A stretch of 64,000 nt of DNA from the NCBI RefSeq assembly GCF_000016325.1, contig NC_009425.1:62001-126000 (forward strand), given 5' to 3'. The translations under genes and the position numbers were made by a program. This DNA is from Enterobacter sp. 638 (lineage in GTDB: Bacteria > Pseudomonadota > Gammaproteobacteria > Enterobacterales > Enterobacteriaceae). Of the stretch, positions 10,332 through 19,505 are shown piece after piece. Numbering within the stretch: the stretch's first letter is position 1; every line of letters starts with the position of its first letter. The notes beneath the pieces are model-generated. The model made no database searches, was not told where the DNA came from, and saw only the letters and a program-made list of their open reading frames with translations.

Positions 10332-10546
10332 TGATTATCTCTGAGAACGTCAATAGCCGTCTGCATCGCGATTTTATCATCCCTTCGTTTTTGCTTTTCT
10401 TGCATCACCTGAAGGTACTCAAGCAGCGTACGGGTGTTAATTGGCCTGCCCTGTTTAGCCACTTCCAGTACGGCGTTACCAAGGATGATTTTCACAGGAG
10501 ACAGCTGTGCCGGATACCAGTCAAGGGTGTCTTCTGATTTCATCAT
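10310..10546 (-). CDS. small YmgB/AriR-like regulatory protein (tentative)
   Basis: A 78-residue, mostly helical protein starting MMKSEDTLDWYPAQ. The central ILGNAVLEVAKQGRPINTRT followed by a long amphipathic helix recalls the YmgB/AriR/YcgZ connector proteins (LGQAV...L..G..N...I). That family affects biofilm and acid resistance in E. coli through the RcsC/RcsB phosphorelay. The resemblance is to pattern and length only, so the assignment is tentative. It is convergent with the glucan synthase gene and shares its terminator hairpin. The upstream region on the minus strand carries GTGAGAATTTT just before the start rather than a strong Shine-Dalgarno. Confidence 0.5.
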   Translation of the reverse strand: MMKSEDTLDWYPAQLSPVKIILGNAVLEVAKQGRPINTRTLLEYLQVMQEKQKRRDDKIAMQTAIDVLRDNQRINGRR

Positions 10547-10843
10547 AAAATTCTCACTGAAGGGTATTTTATCACCTGTTCCCGCTTTGCTTTCCGGGGT
10601 TGAATTTATCGTGCATAAATAACCACATGGAACATAAGCAAAGTATTACTCAATTAAGGCGTATAATGAATAGTAGAACATTTATATCTTGCACAAACTG
10701 ACTCAGGAATTTCGAGGTCAGATTCATGCATACGACGTCACTACTGCACGAGCTAAAATTCGGTGCATGAAGGTACTCACACCGAAAAAGAAACAGAGTA
10801 ATGATAATGTACTGATTTCTTTTATGCTATAAAGGTAATACTG

Positions 10844-11116
10844 ATGAAAGCTAATAAAATTTTTTTTATTGAAGGCAAGATCATAGAAAATAGGCTGTTA
10901 GGAGAACCAAACAAGATTTTTTGTATCCACAGAGTTATGTTTAACAATGGGAAATATGCAATAGTTCGCGCGGCATCCGGGATATGTTTCGCCCCCGGAG
11001 AGATAATTCAACGAAACGATGGTGAATGGTTTTATAAGCAGAGTAAGACACCCCTGCTCTCTTTTGAATATATGGAAGAAAATGAATCATGTAGGCAGTT
11101 AATAGAATATTATTAG
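10844..11116 (+). CDS. hypothetical protein, 90 aa
   Basis: The product begins MKANKIFFIEGKI and ends with an acidic, tyrosine-rich tail. AAGGTAA lies about 8 nt upstream of the ATG. The alternating short hydrophobic and polar stretches suggest a small beta-rich soluble protein; there is no signal peptide, membrane segment or cysteine motif. The local base composition is AT-richer than in the glucan synthase gene, as for the other small genes of this island. I do not recognise a family and infer no function. Confidence 0.5.
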   Translation: MKANKIFFIEGKIIENRLLGEPNKIFCIHRVMFNNGKYAIVRAASGICFAPGEIIQRNDGEWFYKQSKTPLLSFEYMEENESCRQLIEYY

Positions 11117-11764
11117 TGCAATTAGGATTTTTCTTATCATGTTCAGTGTGAATATCATCAGAAAAAATCCTCACACTTAGGTGAGAAAGTTTGAGGGCCA
11201 GGATTGATCTGGAAATCTGCTTTTTAAGCGGTGCATCCTGTAAAAAACACAGACAGAACAGTCGGCGCATGACATCCAGGTATGAAAAAGCAAATTGACG
11301 CACTTGTTATGCGCAACGGTGGTAGCCGCGATGGTTTTCATCATTAAGACCATACTTTTTTCAACGTAATACCGCTCCACAGCTGGGTATAGGCAACGCT
11401 CTCGAATGAGAAGAGCTGCATGCTTTCTTTTCCTCTACTTACCTTCGTCGGCATTTTGTGAGACAAGCTTAGATTATAATGTTCTGAATAAAAAATAACG
11501 CGATTATTCAAGCGAAACGACAAACCGCCAAAAAATAAAATTCGCGTGATGATTTAAATGTCTTTTTTAAAAATTTAACTTCCCGACATGATGAAATAAC
11601 GGTTTCGCTTTCATAATCCCCATTCATCATTTAGATATAAAACATCAATAATAGTTGTTTAATCTTATTAGTGTGCTAGTTTTAAAATGTACCAAGCAGG
11701 CCTCGCAGTGTTTATTTCATTGGCACCGTTAGGCTCCGGAAAAAACATTTGGAGAACAGACACC
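11117..11764. other. AT-rich gap without a supported gene
   Basis: Minus-strand frames exist at 11177-11380 but lack convincing starts and protein-like composition. The last 200 bases are very AT-rich and probably hold the promoter of the gene at 11765, but I cannot place boxes with confidence. Confidence 0.4.
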
Positions 11765-11920
11765 ATGTCAAAATTTCGTGAAAATTCGATCCGACTTTTA
11801 GAAACTCGTGAAAAGTCATCCGAAGCAGGTAGAAAAGACGGGCAACGCAGCGGAGAAAAAGACAAAAATGAGCGTGAGAGCGGAACGAAAAATACAGGTA
11901 AAGGCAGTTCCAAAAAATAG
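11765..11920 (+). CDS. short con-10/KGG-like stress peptide (tentative)
   Basis: Fifty-one residues, almost entirely charged and polar, with Gly-Arg-Lys-Asp-Gly type stretches (AGRKDGQRSGEKDKNERESG) and a lysine/serine tail. The composition resembles the conidiation-10 (con-10)/KGG general stress peptides, of which E. coli YciG is one. The match is by style rather than by a clean KGG repeat. TTTGGAGAACAGACACC precedes the ATG, with GGAG at a good distance. It sits just before a yciF-like gene, and yciG-yciF is a chromosomal pair in E. coli, which supports the reading. Confidence 0.5.
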   Translation: MSKFRENSIRLLETREKSSEAGRKDGQRSGEKDKNERESGTKNTGKGSSKK

Positions 11921-12165
11921 AACATTCCTTACCCTACCCCTTACTATTCTCACCTGAATTTTTAGATAAAAAATATTTATGACCACAAAAGGTTTTTATA
12001 ATCTAAAATTTCATAGTGACGGTGCATACCTTAACGCATCTTCGTTTTTATCCCTTAACAACGTTGATTTTTAAGCGCGAAATGGATTTATTTGCATCGT
12101 TACGCTTTTCTTTCTCAAAATAATGGCAGCAAAAAACTGCCTCTCAAATTCTTATCGGAGCGATA

Positions 12166-12642
12166 ATGAACATTTCAACACTTGAAGATCTCTTCTCTCA
12201 TGATCTGTCCGATGTCTATAGTGCGGAAAAGCAAATCCTTCGGGCCTTGCCTAAAATGTCACGAGCGGCTTCGGACCCACAATTAATTTCTGCTTTTGAA
12301 CAACACCTTGAAGAAACGCGTGGACAAATTGAGCGCCTCGATCGACTGGCAGAAATGACAGACTTTGTTTCTATCACTGGCATGACATGCCACGCGCTTG
12401 AGGGTCTGGCTGAAGAAGCACAGGAAATTATGGATTCTGTTGATGCTGGGCCTGTCAGGGATGCGGGGCTTATCGGTGCAGCGCAGAAAGTGGAGCACTA
12501 TGAGATAGCCGCTTATGGAACACTGCATGCTCTCGCCTTAAAGCTTGGATTAAACGAGGCCGCAGAATTGCTTGCTGAGACCCTTCAGGAAGAAAAAGAG
12601 ACGGATAAAAAGCTAACCGCGATTGCGGGACTGCAAGCCTGA
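12166..12642 (+). CDS. yciF: YciF-like ferritin-fold stress protein (DUF892)
   Basis: A 158-residue all-helical protein starting MNISTLEDLFSHDLSDVYSAEKQI. The start is typical of the DUF892/YciF family, in which the E-x-Q/H pattern of successive helices builds a ferritin-like dimer with a metal site. Candidate ligands are Glu in SAEKQI (about 21), Glu/His in EQHLEE (about 45-49) and EHYEIAAYG (about 110-118). TCGGAGCG lies 5-12 nt upstream of the ATG. E. coli YciF responds to osmotic and stationary-phase stress, though its substrate is unknown. It is preceded by a con-10-like peptide and followed by a hairpin terminator. Confidence 0.88.
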   Translation: MNISTLEDLFSHDLSDVYSAEKQILRALPKMSRAASDPQLISAFEQHLEETRGQIERLDRLAEMTDFVSITGMTCHALEGLAEEAQEIMDSVDAGPVRDAGLIGAAQKVEHYEIAAYGTLHALALKLGLNEAAELLAETLQEEKETDKKLTAIAGLQA

Positions 12643-12651
12643 ATTCTCCTT

Positions 12652-12680
12652 GAGATTCACAGCGTAATATTATGAATCTC
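12652..12680 (+). terminator. probable terminator after the yciF-like gene
   Basis: GAGATTCA and TGAATCTC are perfect 8-bp arms around a 13-base loop, followed by TTTG. It starts 9 bases after the stop codon. The short U-tract makes its efficiency uncertain. Confidence 0.5.
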
Positions 12681-12969
12681 TTTGAAGACCAAACATTTTA
12701 GATATTGAAGACTTCTTAGAAAAGTTTTTACTTAATTTCGTTTGATGTATTTCTTGCATATCCCATTAAGCCCTTACGTTGCCTTGATAAAGTGAATCAT
12801 TGCGCAGCAGGAATTATATGGCCTGTCTGCGCGTAATTATCTTTATAAAACAACATATCACTTAAGCCAGTTTACCGTATAACAAGCTTGAGATTTTGTC
12901 TCTTTACATTATGTTGTGATTATTGAATCCATAAAAGGCCGCTAGCGCGACCTGATGATTATGGGATGC

Positions 12970-13146
12970 CTAGAGAAGGTTTATTTTAATCTGATAACCT
13001 TCAAGACCGGCCATCGTTTCCTTTGGGATAAATTCAATTGAGGAAAGTTCTTTTCCTGTCTTTTTTCGTAACTCCACTGTTTTTTTCACAATGAGCGCTG
13101 CAATTTCCTCTTCGGCTTTTCTTACAAGTTCATCATTATCCATCAT
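12970..13146 (-). CDS. small hypothetical protein, 58 aa
   Basis: Begins MMDNDELVRKAEEEI and ends in KINLL. The N-terminal half is a charged helix and the second half looks like a beta strand pair. A textbook AAAGGAG sits 5-11 nt before the first of two adjacent ATG codons, which argues that this is a real gene although it is short. There are no cysteines and no membrane segment. It reads away from the yciF-like gene. I do not recognise the family. The stretch 12681-12969 between them holds no other gene I can support. Confidence 0.6.
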   Translation of the reverse strand: MMDNDELVRKAEEEIAALIVKKTVELRKKTGKELSSIEFIPKETMAGLEGYQIKINLL

Positions 13147-13554
13147 TTTACTCCTTTAGAACATTTGGCTTTCTTGCAAAGCAAGGTGAATATATAGAAC
13201 AAAAATGATAACTCCCTATAAATTATAGACTATCGTTTTGAATACCGCCTTGTAGCGAACCAGTGGAGTAGTTTGCCAACTTTGAGCAAGCTTATGATTC
13301 TATCTGGGGCAGCCTAAGAAACGGAAAATACCCTACGCTAAGAATGTTTTTTTAACAAGACGAAGTTAACAGAGGGCTTTGAGCGAAAAGTGGACTTAAT
13401 GGCTTAGAGTTAAGACTGTCATGTCACAATAAGGATATTACGAATTTCAAATTATCCTGAGCTACAGAAGACAGGTCCGAAGTAAAAAAAATCACAATAA
13501 TATACGACCAGCGAAGTAAGCCTTTCCTGTTACCACAGCAGCTTTCAACGTCGC
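13147..13554. other. gap without a supported gene
   Basis: Low-complexity AT-rich sequence. I see neither a coding frame with a start site nor a clear repeat. Confidence 0.35.
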
Positions 13555-13805
13555 CATAAAAATCGGGAAAAAAATGAGTACAGGATAAATTTCTAAACGC
13601 CCAATTATCATTGCAGCGCACATCAGATACTTTGCGCCATCCTTCAGGGTATCAAAGGTGGATGCCGTTTAACCAAAACCCAGCCCCATGTTATTGATAC
13701 ATGCTACCACCGTAGCAAAAGCTGTCATCAGATCATATCCCATAATGTTTAACACACAGATAAAAAAGACAGTGAAAAGCATGTAAAGGAAAAAGAAACT
13801 CTATA
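13555..13805 (-). pseudogene. trkG/trkH potassium transporter C-terminal fragment
   Basis: Reading the minus strand gives GYDLMTAFATVVACINNMG, LGFG, a stop codon (13669-13671), and then on in the same frame to MIIGRLEIYPVLIFF. This is the last part of a TrkG/TrkH K+ uptake subunit: the fourth pore-loop segment (A-x-x-N-N-x-G-x-G) and the GRLE motif that precedes the final membrane segment. Only about 80 codons survive, with an internal stop, so no functional product is expected. It is decayed DNA inside the stress island and could be the trace of a former ion or osmotic stress gene there. Confidence 0.75.
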
Positions 13806-14272
13806 CTGAGAGTAGGACGCACTCAGTCACAATGCTTCCTCCCACCTAAATGCTCAGCAACGCGCGCAGATGCGCCAGCTGATGCATTTCATGTCTGCGT
13901 ACCAGACCTGCCAGGCGGTAATTAATACCACAATCAATGATATCCATAATGTCGTGGCTGACCTCTCTGATTCAGCTGTCACGATATGACAAATATATCA
14001 ATCCAGTGATCTGGTATATACTAGGTAACTCGTTCAAATCTTATTTTTCTTTGTTAAAAACATCGCTCAAGAAGAATATGTCTGTTTTTCATCTGCTCAC
14101 TGTATCGCCACGGATAATCTAAACATTTACCTAACATTGTAGACGAACTATAATATGCACTTGACCAGATCAGAAAGAAAATGACACAATTAATTAATAT
14201 TTAAAAAATATAAGCACACTGTTCTTTATGGTAATGCTATTTTCCTTAGGAAAAAACTGGCTCAAAAATGAA
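13806..14272. other. gap without a supported gene
   Basis: A minus-strand stretch around 13850-13950 reads MDIIDCGINYRLAGLVRRHE... and is protein-like, but it is only about 34 codons long and has no clear start signal. It is probably another gene remnant. Confidence 0.3.
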
Positions 14273-14437
14273 TTACCTGTGAATAATGAACAGTGATTTA
14301 CATTTTGGGCATAGCAACGCCTGTTCCTGTCGTACCTTTGTTGTCGGATGTTTAGAGTTATGGCCGCATATCGGACAGGTCACTGTGGTTTTGGTCGCAG
14401 CTTCAACACGTTTAAGTGCGTAATCAAAGAATGACAT
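14273..14437 (-). CDS. small zinc-ribbon protein, YnfU-like (second copy)
   Basis: Fifty-four residues starting MSFFDYALKRVEAATKTTVTCPICG, with a second knuckle LLCPKC near residue 43-46. Four cysteines in two CxxC pairs point to one structural zinc. AAGG about 9 nt upstream supports the ATG at 14437 over an upstream start at 14470. It is a diverged paralog of the protein at 1395-1553, on the opposite strand, so the pair bracket the stress island in inverted orientation. The molecular role of the family is unknown. Confidence 0.72.
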   Translation of the reverse strand: MSFFDYALKRVEAATKTTVTCPICGHNSKHPTTKVRQEQALLCPKCKSLFIIHR

Positions 14438-14629
14438 AGTCTTAACCTTTATAAGAGTAAGGCTTATCATATCACAGCTGATTATTTTTCAATCAGAAAG
14501 ACGGTGAGCTCAGCACTTAATCGCTCAGTTAAAAAATTGCATGGGATTATTACTCTCTTTATGGCGCGCGTGAAAAAGCGAATAAAATGGTTTGTCTTAT
14601 CTCCTTTTAGGGGGGGATCCCCATAAAGT

Positions 14630-15380
14630 GGGAGCCATTTTCAGACCCATTCGCCTATGAGCTTTTTCTGAGCTGCCATTACCATTTCTCCAACCCGCCG
14701 AAAATTCAGACGATTAGACCGCATATGATAATTCATCGCGAAAGCTTCTATTAAAACTCTCAATAAATCTGTTCTGTGTCGGCATGCCGGGCTGGATAAG
14801 TCTCAGCTCCACGCCATGCTCAGAAGTCCATTGATCGAGCGCGCATCGGCCCCTACTAAGTTCTTATCGTAGCCGGATAGCCGCGAAAAAGCGCAATGCT
14901 GTCCAGAATACGCGTGACCTGCACGTCTGACATTCCTTCGTGAAGTCATCCACGCAGGTAAAGTACTTGAACATGCGGCCGGTGGCTAGTGCGTCCATGA
15001 CGAAATCCATTAACGAGGTCAGACTGGGTGCCGCCGGACGGAGCAGCGGCAGACGTTCTGTTTCTAGCCTTTCACGTCGCAGTAACTACCAGATGCCACG
15101 GTAGCCAAATTCTCTGCACTCAAGTACTCCTGTGCCAGTTTAGTGATGCGATGTGCACAATGTGCATAAGCAACTGTATTCTGAGTGTCATCGCTGCAGG
15201 TCGACAGGGACACCTCAAGTGCCTCCTTATCAAGAATTACTTCGACAAGCTGTTTCTTAAGCCAGGTGTAAGACGTGGCATCTGAAATGGAGTGCTTGCG
15301 CAATAGTTCACAGGTAGAACACTCGGCTTCAGTCCGCGGAGAATGCTCATGATCTGTTGGTCGGAAATAAGCCTCTTCAT
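14630..15380 (-). mobile_element. decayed IS3-family insertion sequence (orfA/orfB remnants)
   Basis: On the minus strand, orfA starts at 15380 with MKRLISDQQIMSIL. After a frameshift it continues RKHSISDATSYTWLKKQ, the helix-turn-helix part of IS407/IS2-like OrfA. Further on come integrase-core pieces (CVDDFTKE near 14960, then WTSEHGVELRLIQPGMPTQN with FIESFNRSFRDE near 14830-14720). These segments are in different frames and much of the middle is missing, so the element is dead. It separates the stress island from the replication region. Confidence 0.72.
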
Positions 15381-15492
15381 GGGTATGTCTTCATGTGGCT
15401 TATGAAGACATTACTAACATAGGGGGGTGTAGTTTAGTAACTATTAGATAGTTTTGAAAAACAGCGGTTAACATTGAGTATTACGATAAATA

Positions 15493-15873
15493 GTGGGTCA
15501 TATCATGTTCACTTATGCCAAACTGAAAGTGAGACTAACCAGTGGCACAATGTATGTAAAATCACGAATGTTCATACCCCTTATAACCAAAAAGTTATCA
15601 ACATATACATGACTAGATCCAATAAGCGATCCTTAAACGATCCTTAATGGATCCATATAGTTCCAAACAGATCCCCGATCTCTACAAGCCACGCCAATTA
15701 AGGCCTACAGCGAATTCTGGTGTGTCACATCATGAAGAAAGTGTGTCATAGCATGTTTTTAGTGTGTCACACTATGTTCAAAGTGGGTGACAACATGTAA
15801 GAGGTGTGTCATAACATGTTTTGTGGTGTGTCGTAGCATGTATAATTACTAACTATTCACCTCTTGTGGATAA
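15493..15873. other. predicted RepFIB-type replication origin: iterons, GATC cluster, DnaA boxes
   Basis: Six Dam sites (GATC at 15616, 15628, 15639, 15650, 15670 and 15677) fall within 65 bp, several in a repeated CGATCCTTAA context. A DnaA-like box TTATCAACA lies at 15595-15603 and a perfect box TTATCCACA (minus strand) at 15865-15873. Iterons of the form GTGTGTCATAGCATG occur six times between 15719 and 15841, about 21-23 bp apart, and once more at 15493. Iterons ahead of the initiator gene plus a second set after it is the RepFIB arrangement; a GATC cluster recalls P1 oriR. Confidence 0.75.
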
Positions 15874-15907
15874 CCCTGAATGGACTCAACATAACTGGCG
15901 TAACTCA

Positions 15908-16768
15908 ATGACTGATAACAATTTTATACCAGCTCAGATTACTAATGAAGGCGAAACTCATCAATTAACCGTCACAAGCAATTCATCTGTCCAGCCGGCT
16001 ATTTTGTTGCGTCTTGGGGTCTTTGTTCCTGCTAGTAGAGCAATACCTAAAGGGCTGAAGTCAGGTATAGATGTATCATCCTCATTCTCACAGTTGGAGT
16101 TTGCTCGTAAGGAAGGTTACGACGAAGTCAGGATCTTTGGAGAAAGGCTAAACATATCAACAGATTTTAGTGTCTGGATGGGTATTATCGGCGCTTTTAG
16201 CAAATACGGTTTGAAATCAAATACGATAGAACTGCCTTTTACTGAGTTTGCTGCGTTGTGCCAGTACGATTCGCGTCAGTTTAACAAACGTTTGAGAGAC
16301 ACGATCTTTGATGCACTGACCCGCATCGGTACTAAAACGGTTCAGTTTAATAGCAAGAAAACAGGCGACAAGTTCTTCACTCAACTTCTCAAAAGTGGCA
16401 AGTACACAAAAGATACTGACACCATCACACTTCAAGCTGATGAGCGACTGCACGAACTCTATCAAATTGACTATAACATCCTGTTGCGTAAGCGTCCTTA
16501 TCATATGCTGAAAGGCAAGGAAGTCGCTCAAACCCTTTATACCTACATTGCGAGCCTGCCCGATAACCCTGCCCCGATCAGATTTGATCGCATCATTGAA
16601 CGACTTAACTTAACTTCTCCAGTTAAAGAACAAAACCGGCTCATTAAGGCGGCTTTGAAGCAATTGCATGACATTGGCTATATCGAATATAGCATTGTGA
16701 AAGATGGCCGGACTTTGACCGTGTTAATTCACAAACGCAATAAGAAACTTAAGGAATTACAACCTTAA
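15908..16768 (+). CDS. repA: replication initiator, RepFIB-type Rep_3 family
   Basis: A 286-residue initiator. The region VQPAILLRLGVFVPASRAIP (about 26-45), then FARKEGYDEVRIFGERLNIS and the C-terminal LNLTSPVKEQNRLIKAALKQ match the order of blocks in RepFIB RepA (LMRLGVFVP, LARAEGFDKVEITGPRL, LNLKSPVFSQNQ). Two winged-helix domains are expected, binding iterons at the origin and its own promoter. The ATG at 15908 (MTDNNFIPAQ) is preferred to an in-frame TTG at 15821, since the latter lies inside the iterons and the DnaA box. It is shorter at the C-terminus than F-family RepFIB (about 325 residues). Iterons on both sides imply autoregulation and handcuffing copy control. Confidence 0.9.
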   Translation: MTDNNFIPAQITNEGETHQLTVTSNSSVQPAILLRLGVFVPASRAIPKGLKSGIDVSSSFSQLEFARKEGYDEVRIFGERLNISTDFSVWMGIIGAFSKYGLKSNTIELPFTEFAALCQYDSRQFNKRLRDTIFDALTRIGTKTVQFNSKKTGDKFFTQLLKSGKYTKDTDTITLQADERLHELYQIDYNILLRKRPYHMLKGKEVAQTLYTYIASLPDNPAPIRFDRIIERLNLTSPVKEQNRLIKAALKQLHDIGYIEYSIVKDGRTLTVLIHKRNKKLKELQP

Positions 16769-16770
16769 AA

Positions 16771-17045
16771 GGTGGGTCGTATTATGCTTACGATCCAGCA
16801 ATAGTGGGTCGTAGCATGTGGTGAGGTGTGCTACAACATGATGTCTTCACTCAGTAACTTTCTGCACCTTAATTCTTGGTTGATTTCTAACCATCTTAAG
16901 TCATACAGCATGTTGCGACACACTTTTTGCATGTCTCTACACACCTTCTGCATAATGATACCCACCTTTTAAATCTCTGCGAAAGACCCATTTGTTTATC
17001 ATGATGCCACACACTTTTTGCATTATACCACCCACTTTTGAATCG
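16771..17045. repeat. downstream iteron cluster in both orientations
   Basis: Three direct copies (GTGGGTCGTATTATG near 16773, GTGGGTCGTAGCATG near 16804, GTGTGCTACAACATG near 16826) are followed by five inverted copies between about 16907 and 17041 (for example CATGTTGCGACACAC and CATTATACCACCCAC). The core agrees with the upstream iterons. In RepFIB such repeats bind the initiator and set copy number and incompatibility. Confidence 0.8.
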
Positions 17046-17204
17046 TTGGCTTGCAGGGTTTCTACCTTCAATCGAACTGTCATATCCTCACATCGTTTAT
17101 AACTTGCTTCGGTAACAGCTCATATAACTTGGTTTATGTAGGGAATATTGGGTTTAATTTCATCATTTTTGTTTGGTTACTGTTCATTTTGAATGCATTT
17201 TTTG

Positions 17205-17290
17205 ACCAACTTTGCAGTTTTTAACATGGTTTGCATTTTTAATGTTGCTTTGCTTCTTTTATCAAGATTTAATTGATTGATGCAAAGTTC
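17205..17290. promoter_or_regulatory. sopAB promoter/operator with CTTTGC motifs
   Basis: CTTTGC occurs at 17210-17215 and 17248-17253 and inverted as GCAAAG at 17282-17287, with a near match GTTTGC at 17229. SopA of F represses its own promoter by binding CTTTGC-type repeats, so this is the likely autoregulatory operator. Confidence 0.65.
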
Positions 17291-17307
17291 ATTTTAAGGA
17301 ACATAAT

Positions 17308-18474
17308 ATGGGATTAATGAATACCCTTGATCAGTGCATTGCTGCTGGCCATGAAATGACAAAAGCCATTGCTGTAGCTCAGTTTAATGATGATAGCCCT
17401 GAGGCGAGGAAAATTACGCGTCGCTGGCGTGTCGGTGAGGCGGCTGATCTAATTGGTGTGTCATCACAAGCAATTAGGGACGCAGAAAAAGCAGGCCGTC
17501 TCCCCCACCCCGACATGGAAATGCGTGGGCGGGTTGAACAGAGAGTGGGTTATACAATCGAGCAAATAAACCATATGCGAGATGTTTTCGGTACACGACT
17601 TCGCAGACCAAATGAGAGTGTTCCTCCTGTCATCGGTGTAGCAGCGCATAAAGGTGGAGTTTACAAAACCTCAGTGTCAGTACATCTGGCACAAGACCTT
17701 GCTTTGAAAGGGCTTCGTGTCCTTCTTGTCGAAGGCAATGACCCGCAAGGAACGGCATCTATGTATCATGGATGGGTTCCAGATTTGCATATTCACGCTA
17801 ATGATACATTACTTCCATTCTACCTTGGTGAAAGGGATGATGCTTCCTACGCAATAAAACCAACTTGCTGGCCAGGGTTGGATATAATTCCTTCCTGTCT
17901 TGCATTACATCGTATCGAAACGGAACTTATGGGGCGCTATGACGAGGGAAAATTACCTACAGAACCTCACATGATGCTTCGCCTCGCAATCGAGACTGTT
18001 GCCCAGGACTACGATGTTATCGTTATAGATAGTGCCCCTAATCTTGGTATAGGAACCATTAACGTTGTTTGTGCGGCAGATGTATTAATCATCCCTACCC
18101 CTGCAGAGCTGTTTGACTATACTTCGGCACTTCAATTTTTTGACATGCTGCGCGACCTTTTGAAGAACGTCGATTTACAGGGTTTTGAACCAGATGTCAG
18201 AATACTATTGACGAAATATAGTAATAACAATGGTTCTCAGTCTCCATGGATGGAAGAGCAAATCCGTGATGCATGGGGGAGTATGGTTTTGAAAAATGTT
18301 GTTCGCGAAACTGACGAAGTCGGAAAGGGTCAGATTCGAATGCGTACCGTTTTTGAACAGGCAATTGATCAGCGCTCATCTACAGGTGCATGGCGAAATG
18401 CGCTCGCGATTTGGGAGCCAGTTTGCAACGAAATATTTGATCGACTGATTAAACCTCGTTGGGAGATTCGTTAA
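17308..18474 (+). CDS. sopA: plasmid partition ATPase SopA (ParA type Ia)
   Basis: At 388 residues it is the same length as F SopA and nearly superimposable on it as I recall the sequence. It has an N-terminal winged helix-turn-helix ([25 protein letters not shown], about 34-58) for operator binding, a deviant Walker A KGGVYKTS near 115-122, and Walker B-like [13 protein letters not shown] near 237. SopA polymerises on the nucleoid and moves SopB-sopC complexes, and with ADP/ATP it represses the operon. The stop codon overlaps the ATG of sopB by one base. CTTTGC operator motifs lie directly upstream. Confidence 0.97.
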   Translation: MGLMNTLDQCIAAGHEMTKAIAVAQFNDDSPEARKITRRWRVGEAADLIGVSSQAIRDAEKAGRLPHPDMEMRGRVEQRVGYTIEQINHMRDVFGTRLRRPNESVPPVIGVAAHKGGVYKTSVSVHLAQDLALKGLRVLLVEGNDPQGTASMYHGWVPDLHIHANDTLLPFYLGERDDASYAIKPTCWPGLDIIPSCLALHRIETELMGRYDEGKLPTEPHMMLRLAIETVAQDYDVIVIDSAPNLGIGTINVVCAADVLIIPTPAELFDYTSALQFFDMLRDLLKNVDLQGFEPDVRILLTKYSNNNGSQSPWMEEQIRDAWGSMVLKNVVRETDEVGKGQIRMRTVFEQAIDQRSSTGAWRNALAIWEPVCNEIFDRLIKPRWEIR

Positions 18475-19442
18475 TGAAACGTGCGCCAATTATTCCAAAG
18501 TCTTCCCCTGCAATCACTCCTGCTGCTACCACTGCAGCACCTGCTGCGCCAATGGTTGATTCATTGATTGCTCGAGTTGGTGCCATGGCAAAAGGAAATA
18601 CGATCACCCTTCCCATTTGCGGTCGTGATGTAAAATTTGTTCTTGAAACCATCCCGGGAAAATTGGTTGAAAAGGCAACGAAGGTTTGGGCTGGAAATGA
18701 GCGTCTTCAGGATTTGTTAAACGAGGATTCTTTGGATGACCTGATACCTTCATTCCTGTTAACGGGACAACAGCATCCTGCATTTGGTCGTAAAATTATT
18801 GATGGTATTGAAATAGCGGATGGTAGCCGTCGACGTATGACCGCCATACTGACCTCTAGCGAATATCGAATTCTTGTCGGTGATCTTGATGATGAGCAAA
18901 TGGATTCGCTATGTAAGCTAGGTAATGATTATCGACCTACGAGTGCTTATGAAAGAGGAAACCGTTACACGTTCCGTCTTAAGAATGAATTTAACGGGAA
19001 TATTTCTGCTTTAGCGGATGCTGAAAATATTTCTCGTAAAATCATCACTCGGTGCATCAATACAGCTAAACTTCCACGTGATTTGATAGCCCTCTTCTCT
19101 CATCCTGGTGAGTTATCTGCACGAATGGGTGATAATTTGAATCGTCTTTTCAGTGATGATGAAGCCTTATTAATTTCCACAACTGATGAGCTTTTAAAGA
19201 AGCGGCAAAGTGGGATTGTGTATGAAACAGAAGAAATTATTGAGGCATTAACTCGATCCCTTAAAGCTTCTAAAGGCAGTGCATCTGTAGCGCCTGTTAA
19301 AAGAGAATTTGTTCCGGGCGCAATGGCTCAATACAAAGGTAATAAAGTAGTATTTACGCTTGATCGCACCAAAATCTCTAAAGATTGTATTGAGCAAATG
19401 GAGAATATACTTGAGAAATTAGAAAAACTTGGGTCTCGTTAA
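18474..19442 (+). CDS. sopB: centromere-binding protein SopB (ParB/CTPase)
   Basis: A 322-residue ParB, almost the length of F SopB. The N-terminal MKRAPIIPK recruits SopA. The ParB/Srx domain has GQQHPAFGR and EIADGSRRR (GxRR-type CTP-binding box near 117-123). The helix-turn-helix region includes [20 protein letters not shown] (about 178-197), and a C-terminal dimerisation domain ends the protein. The ATG at 18474 overlaps the sopA stop and is used rather than an upstream TTG. The N-terminal linker and the region 225-285 differ most from F. Its expected binding site, the F SopB box, is repeated 28 times just downstream. Confidence 0.96.
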   Translation: MKRAPIIPKSSPAITPAATTAAPAAPMVDSLIARVGAMAKGNTITLPICGRDVKFVLETIPGKLVEKATKVWAGNERLQDLLNEDSLDDLIPSFLLTGQQHPAFGRKIIDGIEIADGSRRRMTAILTSSEYRILVGDLDDEQMDSLCKLGNDYRPTSAYERGNRYTFRLKNEFNGNISALADAENISRKIITRCINTAKLPRDLIALFSHPGELSARMGDNLNRLFSDDEALLISTTDELLKKRQSGIVYETEEIIEALTRSLKASKGSASVAPVKREFVPGAMAQYKGNKVVFTLDRTKISKDCIEQMENILEKLEKLGSR

Positions 19443-19505
19443 CTTCATATATTTTCTGATGTATCCTTCTCATTATCACTGATCCACGGTCCTAATCCTA
19501 CATCT

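Noticed and set aside
11177..11380. Cys-rich minus-strand peptide
   Set aside because: No start signal, mixed composition and no related copy; treated as non-coding.
15821..15907. N-terminal extension of RepA from a TTG
   Set aside because: The extension is translated from an iteron and a perfect DnaA box, which are more plausibly cis elements.
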